Assembly (NCBI GenBank): GCA_002470165.1
Contig: DKNF01000277.1
Coordinates: 1-17,053, forward strand
Direction: 5' to 3'
Source of the DNA: Betaproteobacteria bacterium UBA7395
Lineage (GTDB): Bacteria; Pseudomonadota; Gammaproteobacteria; Burkholderiales; Rhodocyclaceae
DNA: 17,053 nucleotides
The first letter of the stretch is position 1, and the number at the start of each line of letters is the position of its first letter. Below the pieces are notes generated by a model that searched no databases, had not been told where the DNA came from, and saw nothing but the letters and a program-made list of their open reading frames with translations. Of the stretch, positions 1-6,848 are shown one piece after another. Position numbers and translations under genes: made by a program.

Positions 1-38
1 GGCGGTGACGCGGCGGCGAACCGGCGCGTTGCGGGCGA

Positions 39-611
39 TTAGTTCTCCGGTCCAAAACATTTGGCGTAATCCTTGCAAACCCCGCACGAGGGGGCGGGGC
101 AGACGTAAATACCTTCCTGGGCGCAGAACTGGCGGTAGAGGAATTTCTTCCACTTCATGTCGCCGCTGTTGGCCAGGGCCAGGCTGGGGAAGTTGATGCG
201 CATCAATTGCGTCAGTTCGTCGCGGTTGATCAGGCCAAGGTCCTGCCACAGGTGGTCGCGACCGGCGCAGGCGGTGGCGACGATGTTGGCGAACAGGGGT
301 GCCGATTCACGCTGGCGGTCGCGGTGATCGAGCAGCAGTTGCTGCAGGTCCGCCCATTCCGGGATGCTGTCCACATGGCGCGGCAGGCCGGCATGGTCGA
401 AGCCGGAAAAATAGCTGGCCAGCAGGCCGCCAAAGACAGCTTCGCCGAGGCCGAGATCGGCCGGCAGGCAACCGTCGCCAACGGCCTGGCCAGCCAGCAT
501 GCTAGCCAGCAACGCCCGGTTCGGATCGTCGGCCACCGCAGCGGCGGCAGGTGCCGCCAGCAGCGCATCGAACAGCATGCGCCGGTAGTGCTGACGATCC
601 GGGGCGTTCAT
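39..611 (-). CDS. nifQ: NifQ, molybdenum donor for FeMo-cofactor synthesis
   Basis: NifQ carries a Mo-Fe-S cluster and is thought to supply molybdenum to the NifEN/NifH machinery during FeMo-co assembly. The protein is about 190 residues, normal for the family, and ends with the diagnostic cysteine cluster C-x4-C-x2-C-x5-C (CPAPSCGVCKDYAKC) close to the C-terminus. It is the last gene of the nifB operon in this window. I chose the ATG at 611, 2 bases after the stop of the preceding ferredoxin gene; a GTG at 617 overlapping that stop would add two residues and is equally possible. Neither start has a strong ribosome binding site, so translation is probably coupled to the upstream gene. The 38 bases beyond its stop hold nothing I can identify. 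Confidence 0.93.
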   Translation of the reverse strand: MNAPDRQHYRRMLFDALLAAPAAAAVADDPNRALLASMLAGQAVGDGCLPADLGLGEAVFGGLLASYFSGFDHAGLPRHVDSIPEWADLQQLLLDHRDRQRESAPLFANIVATACAGRDHLWQDLGLINRDELTQLMRINFPSLALANSGDMKWKKFLYRQFCAQEGIYVCPAPSCGVCKDYAKCFGPEN

Positions 612-613
612 GG

Positions 614-976
614 TCACTTGCTCGGGTATTCGATGAGCAGATCCTCATCGCGCAGGACCATCTGGCAGGCCAGACGCCACTGGGTCGGACACAGGTCGTC
701 GACCAGCATCTTGTCGACTTCGGCCTGGGTGATCTTGCCCAGTTCCTTGAGCACGCGGATTTCGTGATCGGTCAGCGGCGCGCCCATCGGGCTGCGCTTG
801 GCGTCGACCGACGAGACCTTGACCAGGCAGGTGCCGCAGTCGCCGTTCTCGCAGCCGAAATCGATCGGGATGTGGTGTTCCTTGGCCAGCGTGAGGACGG
901 TCTGGCGATTGCTGCCGGCGACGGCGTAAACCGTCTTGTCCTTGTGCAGCGGGCTGGTAAAAGTGATGAGAGCCAT
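614..976 (-). CDS. 2Fe-2S ferredoxin resembling FeSII (Shethna) nitrogenase-protective protein
   Basis: A 120-residue adrenodoxin/plant-type ferredoxin. Cluster ligands are C42, C47 and C50 (CENGDCGTC) and C104 (RLACQ). Unlike a minimal ferredoxin it has an extra segment at about residues 60-95 with the pattern LTDHEIRVLKELGK before the fourth cysteine, and it ends with DEDLLIE. From memory these features match the Azotobacter vinelandii FeSII protein, which binds MoFe and Fe proteins under oxygen stress and holds nitrogenase in a protected inactive complex; I could not run the alignment. A ribosome site GGAGAAAG precedes the ATG. It lies between another 2Fe-2S ferredoxin gene and nifQ in the nifB operon. 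The 2Fe-2S ferredoxin call is secure; the FeSII role is inference, and an electron carrier to NifB or NifQ is the alternative. Confidence 0.88.
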   Translation of the reverse strand: MALITFTSPLHKDKTVYAVAGSNRQTVLTLAKEHHIPIDFGCENGDCGTCLVKVSSVDAKRSPMGAPLTDHEIRVLKELGKITQAEVDKMLVDDLCPTQWRLACQMVLRDEDLLIEYPSK

Positions 977-1045
977 TTGTTCTTTCTCCGGTAAGCGGGT
1001 TTTCGAGGTTTCTCTGTTGTTGTCGGGATGCAGCGGTTGTGGGTC

Positions 1046-1333
1046 TTATGCGGGTTTGACGACGATTTCGCCGCCAAGAATCTGGGCCTGGCAGGCCAGG
1101 CGGTGGCCGCGCGGGGCCATGTTGTCCTTCAGTACCTGATCTTCGAGCACGCTCGGCGGGGCGAGGTTTTCGCCGCCTTCGATCACCTTGGTCAGGCAGG
1201 TGCAGCATTCGCCTTCGCGGCAGCCGTAGGTGATGCCGGCGCCGACCTTTTCCGAGACTTCGATCAGCCGGGTGCCGGCGGGAACGGTCACGGCGACGCC
1301 GATATCCTGGAAGGTGACTTTTGCTTTGGGCAT
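1046..1333 (-). CDS. 2Fe-2S ferredoxin in the nif operon
   Basis: A 95-residue plant-type ferredoxin with cluster ligands C38, C43, C46 (GCREGECCTC) and C81 (HRLACQ), plus an additional C44 inside the loop. The fold order (beta strands, cysteine loop, C-terminal RLACQ) fits a soluble cytoplasmic low-potential electron carrier. It follows the flavodiiron gene by 16 bases and has a good ribosome site (AGGAGA) before its ATG; 69 bases separate it from the next ferredoxin gene. Its place in a nif operon suggests it feeds electrons to nitrogenase, to cofactor synthesis or to the flavodiiron protein next door. Which partner it serves cannot be read from the sequence. Confidence 0.9.
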   Translation of the reverse strand: MPKAKVTFQDIGVAVTVPAGTRLIEVSEKVGAGITYGCREGECCTCLTKVIEGGENLAPPSVLEDQVLKDNMAPRGHRLACQAQILGGEIVVKPA

Positions 1334-1349
1334 TGTTTTTTCTCCTGTT

Positions 1350-2621
1350 TCAGGCCAGTTCGGCCATGTCGATGACGCGCGTTTCGAGGCGGCCGGTCAG
1401 GTGGCGCGCCAGTTGTTCGCCGAGGTCGCGGCAGGCGTCGAGCTCGCCGGCATCGGGGACGAGCTTGATGCGCAGGCCTTCGACCGGGACCCGCAGCTTG
1501 AGTCCGCGCAGGCGGTCCTCGATCAGCCGCACCGCTTCGCCGCTCCAGCCGTAGGAGCCGAAGGCGGCGCCGAGCTTGCCCTTGACGTTGACCGTGGTCA
1601 GCGACGAGAGCACGTCCCACACCGGCTTGACCGCGTCGGCGTTGATCGTCGGGCTGCCGAAGGCGAGGCCGTCGGCTTCCTCGATCAGGTCGGTGAAGAT
1701 GCCGTCTTCGCCGCCTTCGAGGTCGTACAGCGAGACGCGCACGCCGTCGATGCGTTCGGCGCCGGCGGCCAGGGCTTCGGCCATGCGCCGGGTGTTGCCG
1801 TAGGCCGAGATGTAGAAGACGACCAGCGTCTTCTCGCTGTGCGCCTCGTTGAACAGCCGCGGCGTCGCCAGTTCGCGGTAGCGGTGCAGGTAGTCGCGCG
1901 GCTGCTTGCGCAGGATGGGGCCGTGCGCCGGGCAGAGGGTGCTCAGTTCGAGCGGCTCGATCAGCGCCACCGCGTCGAGCACGTGCTCGCGGAAGGGGCG
2001 CATGATGTGCGCGTAGTAGTACTCGAAGGAAAAGCGGAAATCGCCGACCCGGTCGTTGAACAGCCGGGCGTCGCAGAAATGGCAGCCGAAGATGTCGCCG
2101 GAGAACAGGATGCCGTCCTCGACCAGGTAGGTGCACTGGGTGTCCGGCCAGTGCAGGTAGGGCGTGTGCAGGAAGCGCAGGGTGCGCCCGCCGAGGTCGA
2201 CCTGGTCGTCGGTGGTGACCGGGATGTATTCGGGCGGTTTTTCGCCGGTCGGCTTGAGCAGCGCCTTCAACATCATCTGGGCGCGGCTGGACAGGTACAC
2301 CTTGGCCTGCGGCGCGCGCTTGAGCAGTTCCGGCAGGGCGCCGCTGTGATCCGGTTCGAGGTGGTTGAGGACGATGGTGGTGATTTCGTCGTAACGGGCC
2401 ACCGATTCGAGCCGGGTGAAGAAGGTGTCGGCGAAGCTTTCCTTGACCGTGTCGATGACGGCCACGCCCGTCTCGCCGCGCACGACATAGCTGTTGTAGC
2501 TGGTGCCGTTGGCGGTTTTCAGGATGATGTCGAAGGAACGCAGGTGCGGGTCGAGGGCGCCCACCCAGTGGACGCCCGGTGCAATCTCGACGGCGCCGTC
2601 AGTGAGTCCCGCAACCGGCAT
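1350..2621 (-). CDS. A-type flavodiiron protein (FprA family)
   Basis: Flavodiiron proteins reduce O2 to water, or NO to N2O, in the cytoplasm using electrons from ferredoxin or rubredoxin. This 423-residue protein has the two-domain A-type layout: a metallo-beta-lactamase-like domain (about 1-250) with all six expected diiron ligands, H87, E89, D91 (HLEPDH), H152, D176 and H233, then a flavodoxin domain (about 265-420) with an FMN phosphate loop ISAYGNTRRM. I start it at the ATG at 2621 because GAGGAAG lies just upstream; the longer open frame has no such signal and reads inside nifO. The start overlaps the end of nifO by 23 bases, so translation is likely coupled. In a nif operon it most plausibly removes oxygen near nitrogenase, with the adjacent ferredoxins as likely donors (inference). 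Confidence 0.93.
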   Translation of the reverse strand: MPVAGLTDGAVEIAPGVHWVGALDPHLRSFDIILKTANGTSYNSYVVRGETGVAVIDTVKESFADTFFTRLESVARYDEITTIVLNHLEPDHSGALPELLKRAPQAKVYLSSRAQMMLKALLKPTGEKPPEYIPVTTDDQVDLGGRTLRFLHTPYLHWPDTQCTYLVEDGILFSGDIFGCHFCDARLFNDRVGDFRFSFEYYYAHIMRPFREHVLDAVALIEPLELSTLCPAHGPILRKQPRDYLHRYRELATPRLFNEAHSEKTLVVFYISAYGNTRRMAEALAAGAERIDGVRVSLYDLEGGEDGIFTDLIEEADGLAFGSPTINADAVKPVWDVLSSLTTVNVKGKLGAAFGSYGWSGEAVRLIEDRLRGLKLRVPVEGLRIKLVPDAGELDACRDLGEQLARHLTGRLETRVIDMAELA

Positions 2622-3066
2622 GTTCTTCCTCGTCGTGCGCATGGCTGCCACAACTGCCATGGCCCTCCGGCCCGTGCACGCAGGCTTCGATATTGCCTGC
2701 CGGCAGCTCGACACCGTTGAGTCCGACCCAGGCGTCAACTGCGGCCGGATCGAAACCGACCATGCGTTCGTCGCCGACTTCCATCAGCGGGCGGCGGATC
2801 AGCAGCGGGTTCTCCAGCAGCAACTGCAGCGCGTGCTCGAAGCTGATGTTCTCGGGCACGATCTCGCCGCTCTTGATCGCCGGTGCGGCCGGGTTGAACC
2901 AGCGCGCGACCGGCAGCTTGCCGATGAACTGGAGCAGGCGGTCGGCCGTCCAGGCTTCGCTTTTCAGGCTTTTCGCCTGGACGGTGTGACCGGCGGCGGC
3001 AAGCAGCGTCTTCTGGCGCAGATTGCCTTTACAGCCGGGTTTTTCGTAGAAAGTGATGACCGCCAT
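2599..3066 (-). CDS. nifO: NifO, nitrogenase-associated ArsC/Spx-like protein
   Basis: A 155-residue thioredoxin-fold protein of the arsenate-reductase/Spx type: it opens with ITFYEKPGCKGN, has the RRPLMEVGDERMVGF stretch typical of ArsC-like proteins, and keeps only one cysteine (C12) in the redox loop. In Azotobacter, NifO is encoded between fdxN and nifQ and affects molybdenum partition between nitrogenase and nitrate assimilation. The ATG at 3066 shares one base with the fdxN stop (TGATG), a clear coupling signal; a longer frame starting at 3084 would only add residues inside fdxN. An unusual last 25 residues are rich in His, Cys, Asp and Glu (HGSCGSHAHDEEEHAGCGTH) and look metal-binding. 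Confidence 0.88.
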   Translation of the reverse strand: MAVITFYEKPGCKGNLRQKTLLAAAGHTVQAKSLKSEAWTADRLLQFIGKLPVARWFNPAAPAIKSGEIVPENISFEHALQLLLENPLLIRRPLMEVGDERMVGFDPAAVDAWVGLNGVELPAGNIEACVHGPEGHGSCGSHAHDEEEHAGCGTH

Positions 3067-3356
3067 CAGGCTGCCTCCCGCCACAAGCCGAATTCCTTCA
3101 GCTTTTCGATTGGAATGCCGGTCAGTGATCCCGGCGGATTGAGGAATTCCCCGAGTTCATTGACGATCGCCATTTCGATCGGGCAGATCGCCGCGCATTG
3201 CGGGTCGGCGTGGTCGCCCAGGCATTCGGTGCATTTGTCCGCGCTGATCAGGAAATGCGGCGCTTCGTCGCGGTCCGGCTGGTAGATGGCGTCGTTCGGA
3301 CAGACATCGACGCAAGCCCAGCAATTGACGCAGGATTCGGTTATCTGCAGTGCCAT
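3066..3356 (-). CDS. fdxN: FdxN-type 2[4Fe-4S] ferredoxin
   Basis: A 96-residue bacterial ferredoxin with two 4Fe-4S motifs. The first is C9-x2-C12-x2-C15-x3-C19-P; the second is the expanded C42-x2-C45-x8-C54-x3-C58-P form (CTECLGDHADPQC), characteristic of FdxN and Allochromatium-type ferredoxins. FdxN is known as an electron donor in nitrogen fixation, notably to the radical-SAM protein NifB. The gene starts immediately after the nifB stop codon with no gap (TAA then ATG) and shares one base with nifO, so the three are surely co-translated. Nothing is missing or truncated. Confidence 0.95.
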   Translation of the reverse strand: MALQITESCVNCWACVDVCPNDAIYQPDRDEAPHFLISADKCTECLGDHADPQCAAICPIEMAIVNELGEFLNPPGSLTGIPIEKLKEFGLWREAA

Positions 3357-4859
3357 TTACGCCACCTTCAGAGAATCGGCTTGCGGCAGCAATTTGCCGG
3401 TCGCCGCAATTTCCTTGTACACCGCCATCACCGCTTCCTCGATCGGCTCCATCGCGTGTTCGCCGTTCGGCGCAATGCCGGCGGCTTCCAGCTTGGCCCA
3501 GGGCTCGTAACCGACCTTGGAACAGAGCACGACCTCGCAGCCTTCGAGGATGCGGATGTTGCGATCAAGCAGCGATTCGCTGGCGCCCGCCTCGACCACG
3601 TCGCCGTCGCCGCAGGCATCCATGCCGCCGCAGTAGAGCTCGGTCTTGCGGTGGCTGATGAAACGCACGCCTGCCGGCGAAGCCTCGTAGATCAGGAACT
3701 CGCGGGCGTGGCCGAAGTGCTCGGCAACCAGGCCGTTCTTGCCGGCCACCGCCATCAGCACCGGGCGCGAACCTTCCGGAATGTCGGTCGGCTTTGGCTT
3801 GGCGACGCCGCGTTCGGCTTCCAGTTTCTCGATGATCGCGTCATGCACTGCCTTGCGGCGGACCATGGCGGCTTCGTAATCGACCTCCATGACGTCGATC
3901 TTGTCCATGGTGAACTCGTCGCCGCGATCCTCGCCCAGCAGGCCGACCGCGTCGGCGCGGCACTGGCGGCAGTGGCGCATCATCGCCATGTCGCCGGCAC
4001 AGGCGTCCTGCAGCTCCTGCAGCATTTCCTGGGTCGGTTCCGGCTGGCCCATGATGCCGTAGTAGGTGCCGTGCTCGGCCTCGGCGATCAGCGGCATGAC
4101 GTTGTGCAGGAAGGCACCCTTGGCCTTGACCACCTTGGAGACTTCCTTGAGGTGCTGGTCATTGATGCCGGGAATCAGCACCGAATTGACCTTCACCAGG
4201 ATGCCGCGGTCAGTCAGCATCTGCAGACCCTTCTGCTGCTGTTCGATCAGGATGCGCGCGCCCTCGATGCCGAAGATGCGCTTGTTCTGCCAATAGATCC
4301 ACGGGTAGATCTTGGCGCCAACTTCAGGATCGACACAGTTGATGGTGATCGTCACGTGGTCGATGTTGTGTTTGGCGATTTCGTCGACATGCTCGGGCAG
4401 GGACAGCCCGTTGGTCGACACGCACAGCTTGATGTCCGGGGCCTTCTCGGAGAGCTGGCGGAAAGTGTCGAAAGTGCGGCCCGGGTTGGCCAAGGGGTCT
4501 CCGGGTCCGGCGATGCCGAGCACCGTCATCTGCGGAATCTCGGCGGCCACCGCGAGCACCTTCTTGATCGCCTGGTCCGGCGTCAGCAGTTCGGAGACGA
4601 CGCCCGGGCGCGATTCGTTCGAGCAGTCGTACTTGCGGTTGCAGTAGTTGCACTGGATGTTGCAGGCCGGCGCGACCGCGACGTGCATGCGGGCGAAATA
4701 GTGGTGCGCCTGTTCCGAATAGCAGGGATGATCCTGCACCTTGGCGCGGATGTGATCCGGCAGATGGGCCAGCCCGTCCGGCGCCGTGCCGCAACCGCTG
4801 GAAGAACAGCCGCCGCCTTCGGCGGCCGGTGCGTTGTTGCTGATGACTGGAAGTTCCAC
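3357..4859 (-). CDS. nifB: NifB, radical-SAM FeMo-cofactor core synthase
   Basis: NifB fuses two 4Fe-4S units and inserts carbide and sulfur to make NifB-co, the 8Fe-9S-C core of FeMo-cofactor. The protein has 500 residues, the usual length of two-domain proteobacterial NifB. The radical-SAM cluster loop is C66-x3-C70-x2-C73 (ACNIQCNYCNRKYDC), preceded by the family's Cys-rich N-terminus (C18, C23, C46). A NifX/NafY-like cofactor-binding domain occupies about residues 370-490 (MAVAGKNGLVAEHFGHAREF). The start is GTG at 4859, 8 bases after GGAG. It is the first gene of a seven-gene operon and is preceded by a sigma-54/NifA control region, so expression should follow nitrogen limitation and low oxygen. 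Confidence 0.98.
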   Translation of the reverse strand: MELPVISNNAPAAEGGGCSSSGCGTAPDGLAHLPDHIRAKVQDHPCYSEQAHHYFARMHVAVAPACNIQCNYCNRKYDCSNESRPGVVSELLTPDQAIKKVLAVAAEIPQMTVLGIAGPGDPLANPGRTFDTFRQLSEKAPDIKLCVSTNGLSLPEHVDEIAKHNIDHVTITINCVDPEVGAKIYPWIYWQNKRIFGIEGARILIEQQQKGLQMLTDRGILVKVNSVLIPGINDQHLKEVSKVVKAKGAFLHNVMPLIAEAEHGTYYGIMGQPEPTQEMLQELQDACAGDMAMMRHCRQCRADAVGLLGEDRGDEFTMDKIDVMEVDYEAAMVRRKAVHDAIIEKLEAERGVAKPKPTDIPEGSRPVLMAVAGKNGLVAEHFGHAREFLIYEASPAGVRFISHRKTELYCGGMDACGDGDVVEAGASESLLDRNIRILEGCEVVLCSKVGYEPWAKLEAAGIAPNGEHAMEPIEEAVMAVYKEIAATGKLLPQADSLKVA

Positions 4860-4896
4860 GATGAGGGCTCCAAGAAAACTGTTCGGAGCCTCTTCA

Positions 4897-4911
4897 GCAA
4901 TCGCTGTGCCA
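4897..4911 (-). promoter_or_regulatory. sigma-54 (-24/-12) promoter of the nifB operon
   Basis: On the minus strand the sequence reads TGGCACAGCGATTGC, close to the RpoN consensus TGGCACG-N4-TTGC. The invariant GG and GC are separated by exactly 10 bases, as required. It lies 37 bases upstream of the nifB GTG, and with the IHF and NifA sites further upstream it completes a normal nif promoter. Confidence 0.93.
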
Positions 4912-4929
4912 GTGGGTTATTTCTCAATA

Positions 4930-4942
4930 AATCAATGGCTTG
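4930..4942 (+). promoter_or_regulatory. IHF binding site between NifA site and sigma-54 promoter
   Basis: The plus strand reads AATCAATGGCTTG, an exact match to the IHF consensus WATCAANNNNTTR, in a locally AT-rich patch within GC-rich DNA. It sits between the -24 element and the NifA site, where IHF bends the DNA in known nif promoters. Confidence 0.75.
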
Positions 4943-4964
4943 CGGTGTTCGTGTTTTTGCCCTG

Positions 4965-5498
4965 TCAGGCCGGATGTCGCAAACCGGACATCGCCGGCCA
5001 CAAACCCTCACCACCGGCAGCAAGATGGCAGAGATAGACGCGCAGATCGAATTCCAGCTGGTGATAATCCGGCTCGATGTGCCGGCACAACTGGTAGAAG
5101 GCCTTGTCGTGCTCGGCTTCCTTGAGGTGGGCGAGTTCGTGGGCGACGATCATGCGCAGGAATTCCGGCGGCGCCTCGCGGAACACGGCGGCGATCCGGA
5201 TTTCATGCTTGGTCTTCAACTTGCCGCCCTGCACCCGCGCCACGCGGGTGTGCGTGCCCAGCGCCCGGCCGACCGACTGCAGCTTGCCGTCGAAAACGAT
5301 CTTGCTCGGCTGCGGCGCATTGCGCAGGAACTCGCCACGCAAATCCTGCACGTAATCGTACAAGGCCCGGTCGGTGCGTACCGCGTGCGCCTCCGGATAC
5401 TTCTTGCGCAAAGCCTCGCCCAGACGCCCCTGCTCAAGCAGGCGGGCGACCGGTTCGGTCAGGTTGGGCGGGTAGCCGGCGAGGTAGGCGGTGGGCAC
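4965..5498 (-). CDS. YgjP-like (DUF45) zinc metallopeptidase-fold protein
   Basis: A 177-residue protein with the zincin motif H120-E-x-x-H124 followed by H130 and F134 (HELAHLKEAEHDKAFYQL). The spacing HExxH-x5-H-x3-F is typical of the YgjP/WLM-like DUF45 family. No signal peptide is visible, so it should be cytoplasmic. The substrate of this family is poorly defined and I assign none. The start is GTG at 5498 and lacks a convincing ribosome site, so a different start is possible. It is transcribed in the same direction as nifB but the nif control region begins within its 3' end, so it is probably a separate unit. About 110 bases with no recognisable signal separate it from the anti-sigma gene. 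Confidence 0.85.
   Translation of the reverse strand: MPTAYLAGYPPNLTEPVARLLEQGRLGEALRKKYPEAHAVRTDRALYDYVQDLRGEFLRNAPQPSKIVFDGKLQSVGRALGTHTRVARVQGGKLKTKHEIRIAAVFREAPPEFLRMIVAHELAHLKEAEHDKAFYQLCRHIEPDYHQLEFDLRVYLCHLAAGGEGLWPAMSGLRHPA
4975..4990. promoter_or_regulatory. NifA upstream activator sequence
   Basis: TGT-N10-ACA (TGTCGCAAACCGGACA on the plus strand) is an exact match to the NifA enhancer consensus. It is 63 bases upstream of the -24 element, a normal distance. It lies inside the last codons of the YgjP-like metallopeptidase gene, so the enhancer overlaps coding sequence. Confidence 0.88.
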
Positions 5499-5611
5499 GA
5501 ATGGAGGCGGTCAGCGCTGAGGGCGCGATTGTCCCGGGAATTGACCGGTTTGGGTAGCACCCTCGGTTCCCAGTGGGAGAGATTCTGTATGGCGACGCCG
5601 GCAATTGCGCC

Positions 5612-5806
5612 CTATTCCTTTTCCGGGTTCGTCAGCTCGTCCCGGTACCCGCGGCAGGCATCGCGCAACACCTGCAGGTGCTGCTGGTAGTTGCGGCAGC
5701 CCTTGCACAGGGCGAGGTGCATGCCGAGTTCGAGGCGTTCGCCGAGGCCGAGTTCGCGGTCTTCGGCTTCCGACATGCGGCGGGTGGCGTCCTTGCAGTT
5801 CAACAT
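5612..5806 (-). CDS. Small zinc-finger (ZAS-type) anti-sigma factor
   Basis: A 64-residue protein with the anti-sigma zinc-binding motif H30-x3-C34-x2-C37 (HLALCKGC), plus a conserved-looking C4 near the N-terminus that can serve as fourth zinc ligand. There is no membrane segment, so it should act in the cytoplasm, binding the neighbouring ECF sigma factor and releasing it on a thiol or metal signal (family knowledge plus inference). The start is the ATG at 5806: GGAG lies upstream, and it overlaps the 3' end of the sigma gene by 7 bases, which fits co-translation in fixed ratio. The longer open frame lacks such support. Confidence 0.85.
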   Translation of the reverse strand: MLNCKDATRRMSEAEDRELGLGERLELGMHLALCKGCRNYQQHLQVLRDACRGYRDELTNPEKE

Positions 5807-6438
5807 GGGCGTTCTCCGGCGAGGAACCAGCTTTTCTCCAGGCAACCGCGCAAGGCGCTGCGGGCGCGATGCAGGATGACGTGGCAGTTGCTGGTGCTGA
5901 TACCGGCGGCAGAACAGACTTCGCCGGTATCGAGTTCGAGGAACTCGCGCATCATGAAGACGCGCGCGGTGTTTTTGGGCAGCTGCGTCAGGCAGGCGTC
6001 GAAGACGGCCCAGAAGTGCTTGTCGCGCAGCGAGCTTTCCGGATCGCCCCAGGCGGCCGGGCGGTGCGCCGGCTGCCAGTGGGCGTTTTCCTTGAACAGG
6101 GCGTCGAAGGCCTGATCCAGGCTGTCCTCGTCGCCACCGAAAGCCGACACCGGCGTTGTTCGCGACTGCTGGCGGATCAGGTCGACGATCTTGTGGCGCA
6201 GGATGCCGAACACCCAGGTCTTCAGCGCCGAGCGGCCGGCGAAATCCTTGCCGCTGGTCAGCGCGGCGGTCAGGGCGTCCTGTACGGCGTCTTCGGCGAG
6301 CGCGGCGTCGCGCAACTGGAGCTGGGCGAAAGCCAGCATGTCGCGGCGGACCTGTTCGACAAAGGCGTTGTCGATGCTGGCTGGGGGAGCGATGGCGGCC
6401 TCCGTGGCACGGGCGTCAAAGCCGCCATGGTAGCTCAA
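5800..6438 (-). CDS. ECF-type RNA polymerase sigma factor
   Basis: A 212-residue sigma-70 family group 4 factor. Region 2 (about 25-95) shows ALAEDAVQDALTAAL and LKTWVFGILRHKIVDLIRQ; region 4 (about 150-205) shows LPKNTARVFMMREFLELDTGEVC then a helix-turn-helix ending in NCHVILHRARSALRGC. The linker with repeated W-x-P motifs (NAHWQPAHRPAAW) and terminal KSWF recall the TIGR02943-type group, from memory. The start is TTG at 6438, overlapping the thioredoxin stop (TTGA); no better start gives region 2 intact. It is co-transcribed with a periplasmic thioredoxin and the anti-sigma gene, and probably autoregulates through the promoter at 6849-6878. Likely targets are the hvf operon and the ccdA-like gene, which share that promoter element. 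Confidence 0.93.
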   Translation of the reverse strand: MSYHGGFDARATEAAIAPPASIDNAFVEQVRRDMLAFAQLQLRDAALAEDAVQDALTAALTSGKDFAGRSALKTWVFGILRHKIVDLIRQQSRTTPVSAFGGDEDSLDQAFDALFKENAHWQPAHRPAAWGDPESSLRDKHFWAVFDACLTQLPKNTARVFMMREFLELDTGEVCSAAGISTSNCHVILHRARSALRGCLEKSWFLAGERPC

Positions 6439-6815
6439 CGGGCGGCTTCCAGCGCAGCACGCAGCTTGGCCGGATCGGTGTCGCCAGCCAGGCGCGCGAC
6501 TTCCTTGTCACCCTTGAAGACGATCAACGTTGATTGCATGCGCACGCCCAACTGGCGGCGTAGTTCGCGGGCGTTGTCGTAATCGACGACGAGCAGGCGG
6601 CCGGGTACGGCGGCATCGCCGCGCCAGCCGTCGAAAACCTTCTGCTGCGCCCGGCAGGTCGGGCACCAGTCGGCGTGGAAATGCAGAGCGACAGCCTTGC
6701 CGGCAGCCTGTTGCTGGGCAAAGTCGGCCGCCGACCACGGGGCGATGTCGAGCGCCTGGGCAAAACCGGCAATGGTGGTGAAGGCGAGGGCCGCGAGCAG
6801 GCGGATGGTTTTCAT
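6435..6815 (-). CDS. Periplasmic thioredoxin-fold protein (WCPTC)
   Basis: A 126-residue protein with a Sec signal peptide (cleavage expected after AQA, residues 19-21) and a thioredoxin domain with active site W50-C51-P-T-C54. It should act in the periplasm as a thiol reductase. The residue at the normally invariant cis-proline position appears to be S95 (MQSTLIVF), which is unusual for a thioredoxin. The start is the ATG at 6815, placed by GGAG 6 bases upstream and by the signal peptide; the longer frame is non-coding. Its stop overlaps the TTG of the sigma gene. The CcdA/DsbD-like membrane protein at 10956-11690, under the same type of promoter, is the obvious candidate to keep it reduced (inference). 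Confidence 0.9.
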   Translation of the reverse strand: MKTIRLLAALAFTTIAGFAQALDIAPWSAADFAQQQAAGKAVALHFHADWCPTCRAQQKVFDGWRGDAAVPGRLLVVDYDNARELRRQLGVRMQSTLIVFKGDKEVARLAGDTDPAKLRAALEAAR

Positions 6816-6848
6816 GATGGACTCCGATGGGGTTGAGGATGGTGATGA

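Noticed and set aside
1230..2720. A 496-codon open frame on the plus strand
   Set aside because: It is antisense to the flavodiiron gene and a ferredoxin gene whose cluster and metal ligands are intact, and its composition (Asp, Val, Gln, Arg rich) is typical of a GC-rich shadow frame.
3198..5690. An 830-codon open frame on the plus strand
   Set aside because: It lies antisense to fdxN, nifB and the YgjP-like gene, all of which have firm motifs and coupled starts. Long antisense frames are expected in GC-rich genes, and this one shows no recognisable domain.
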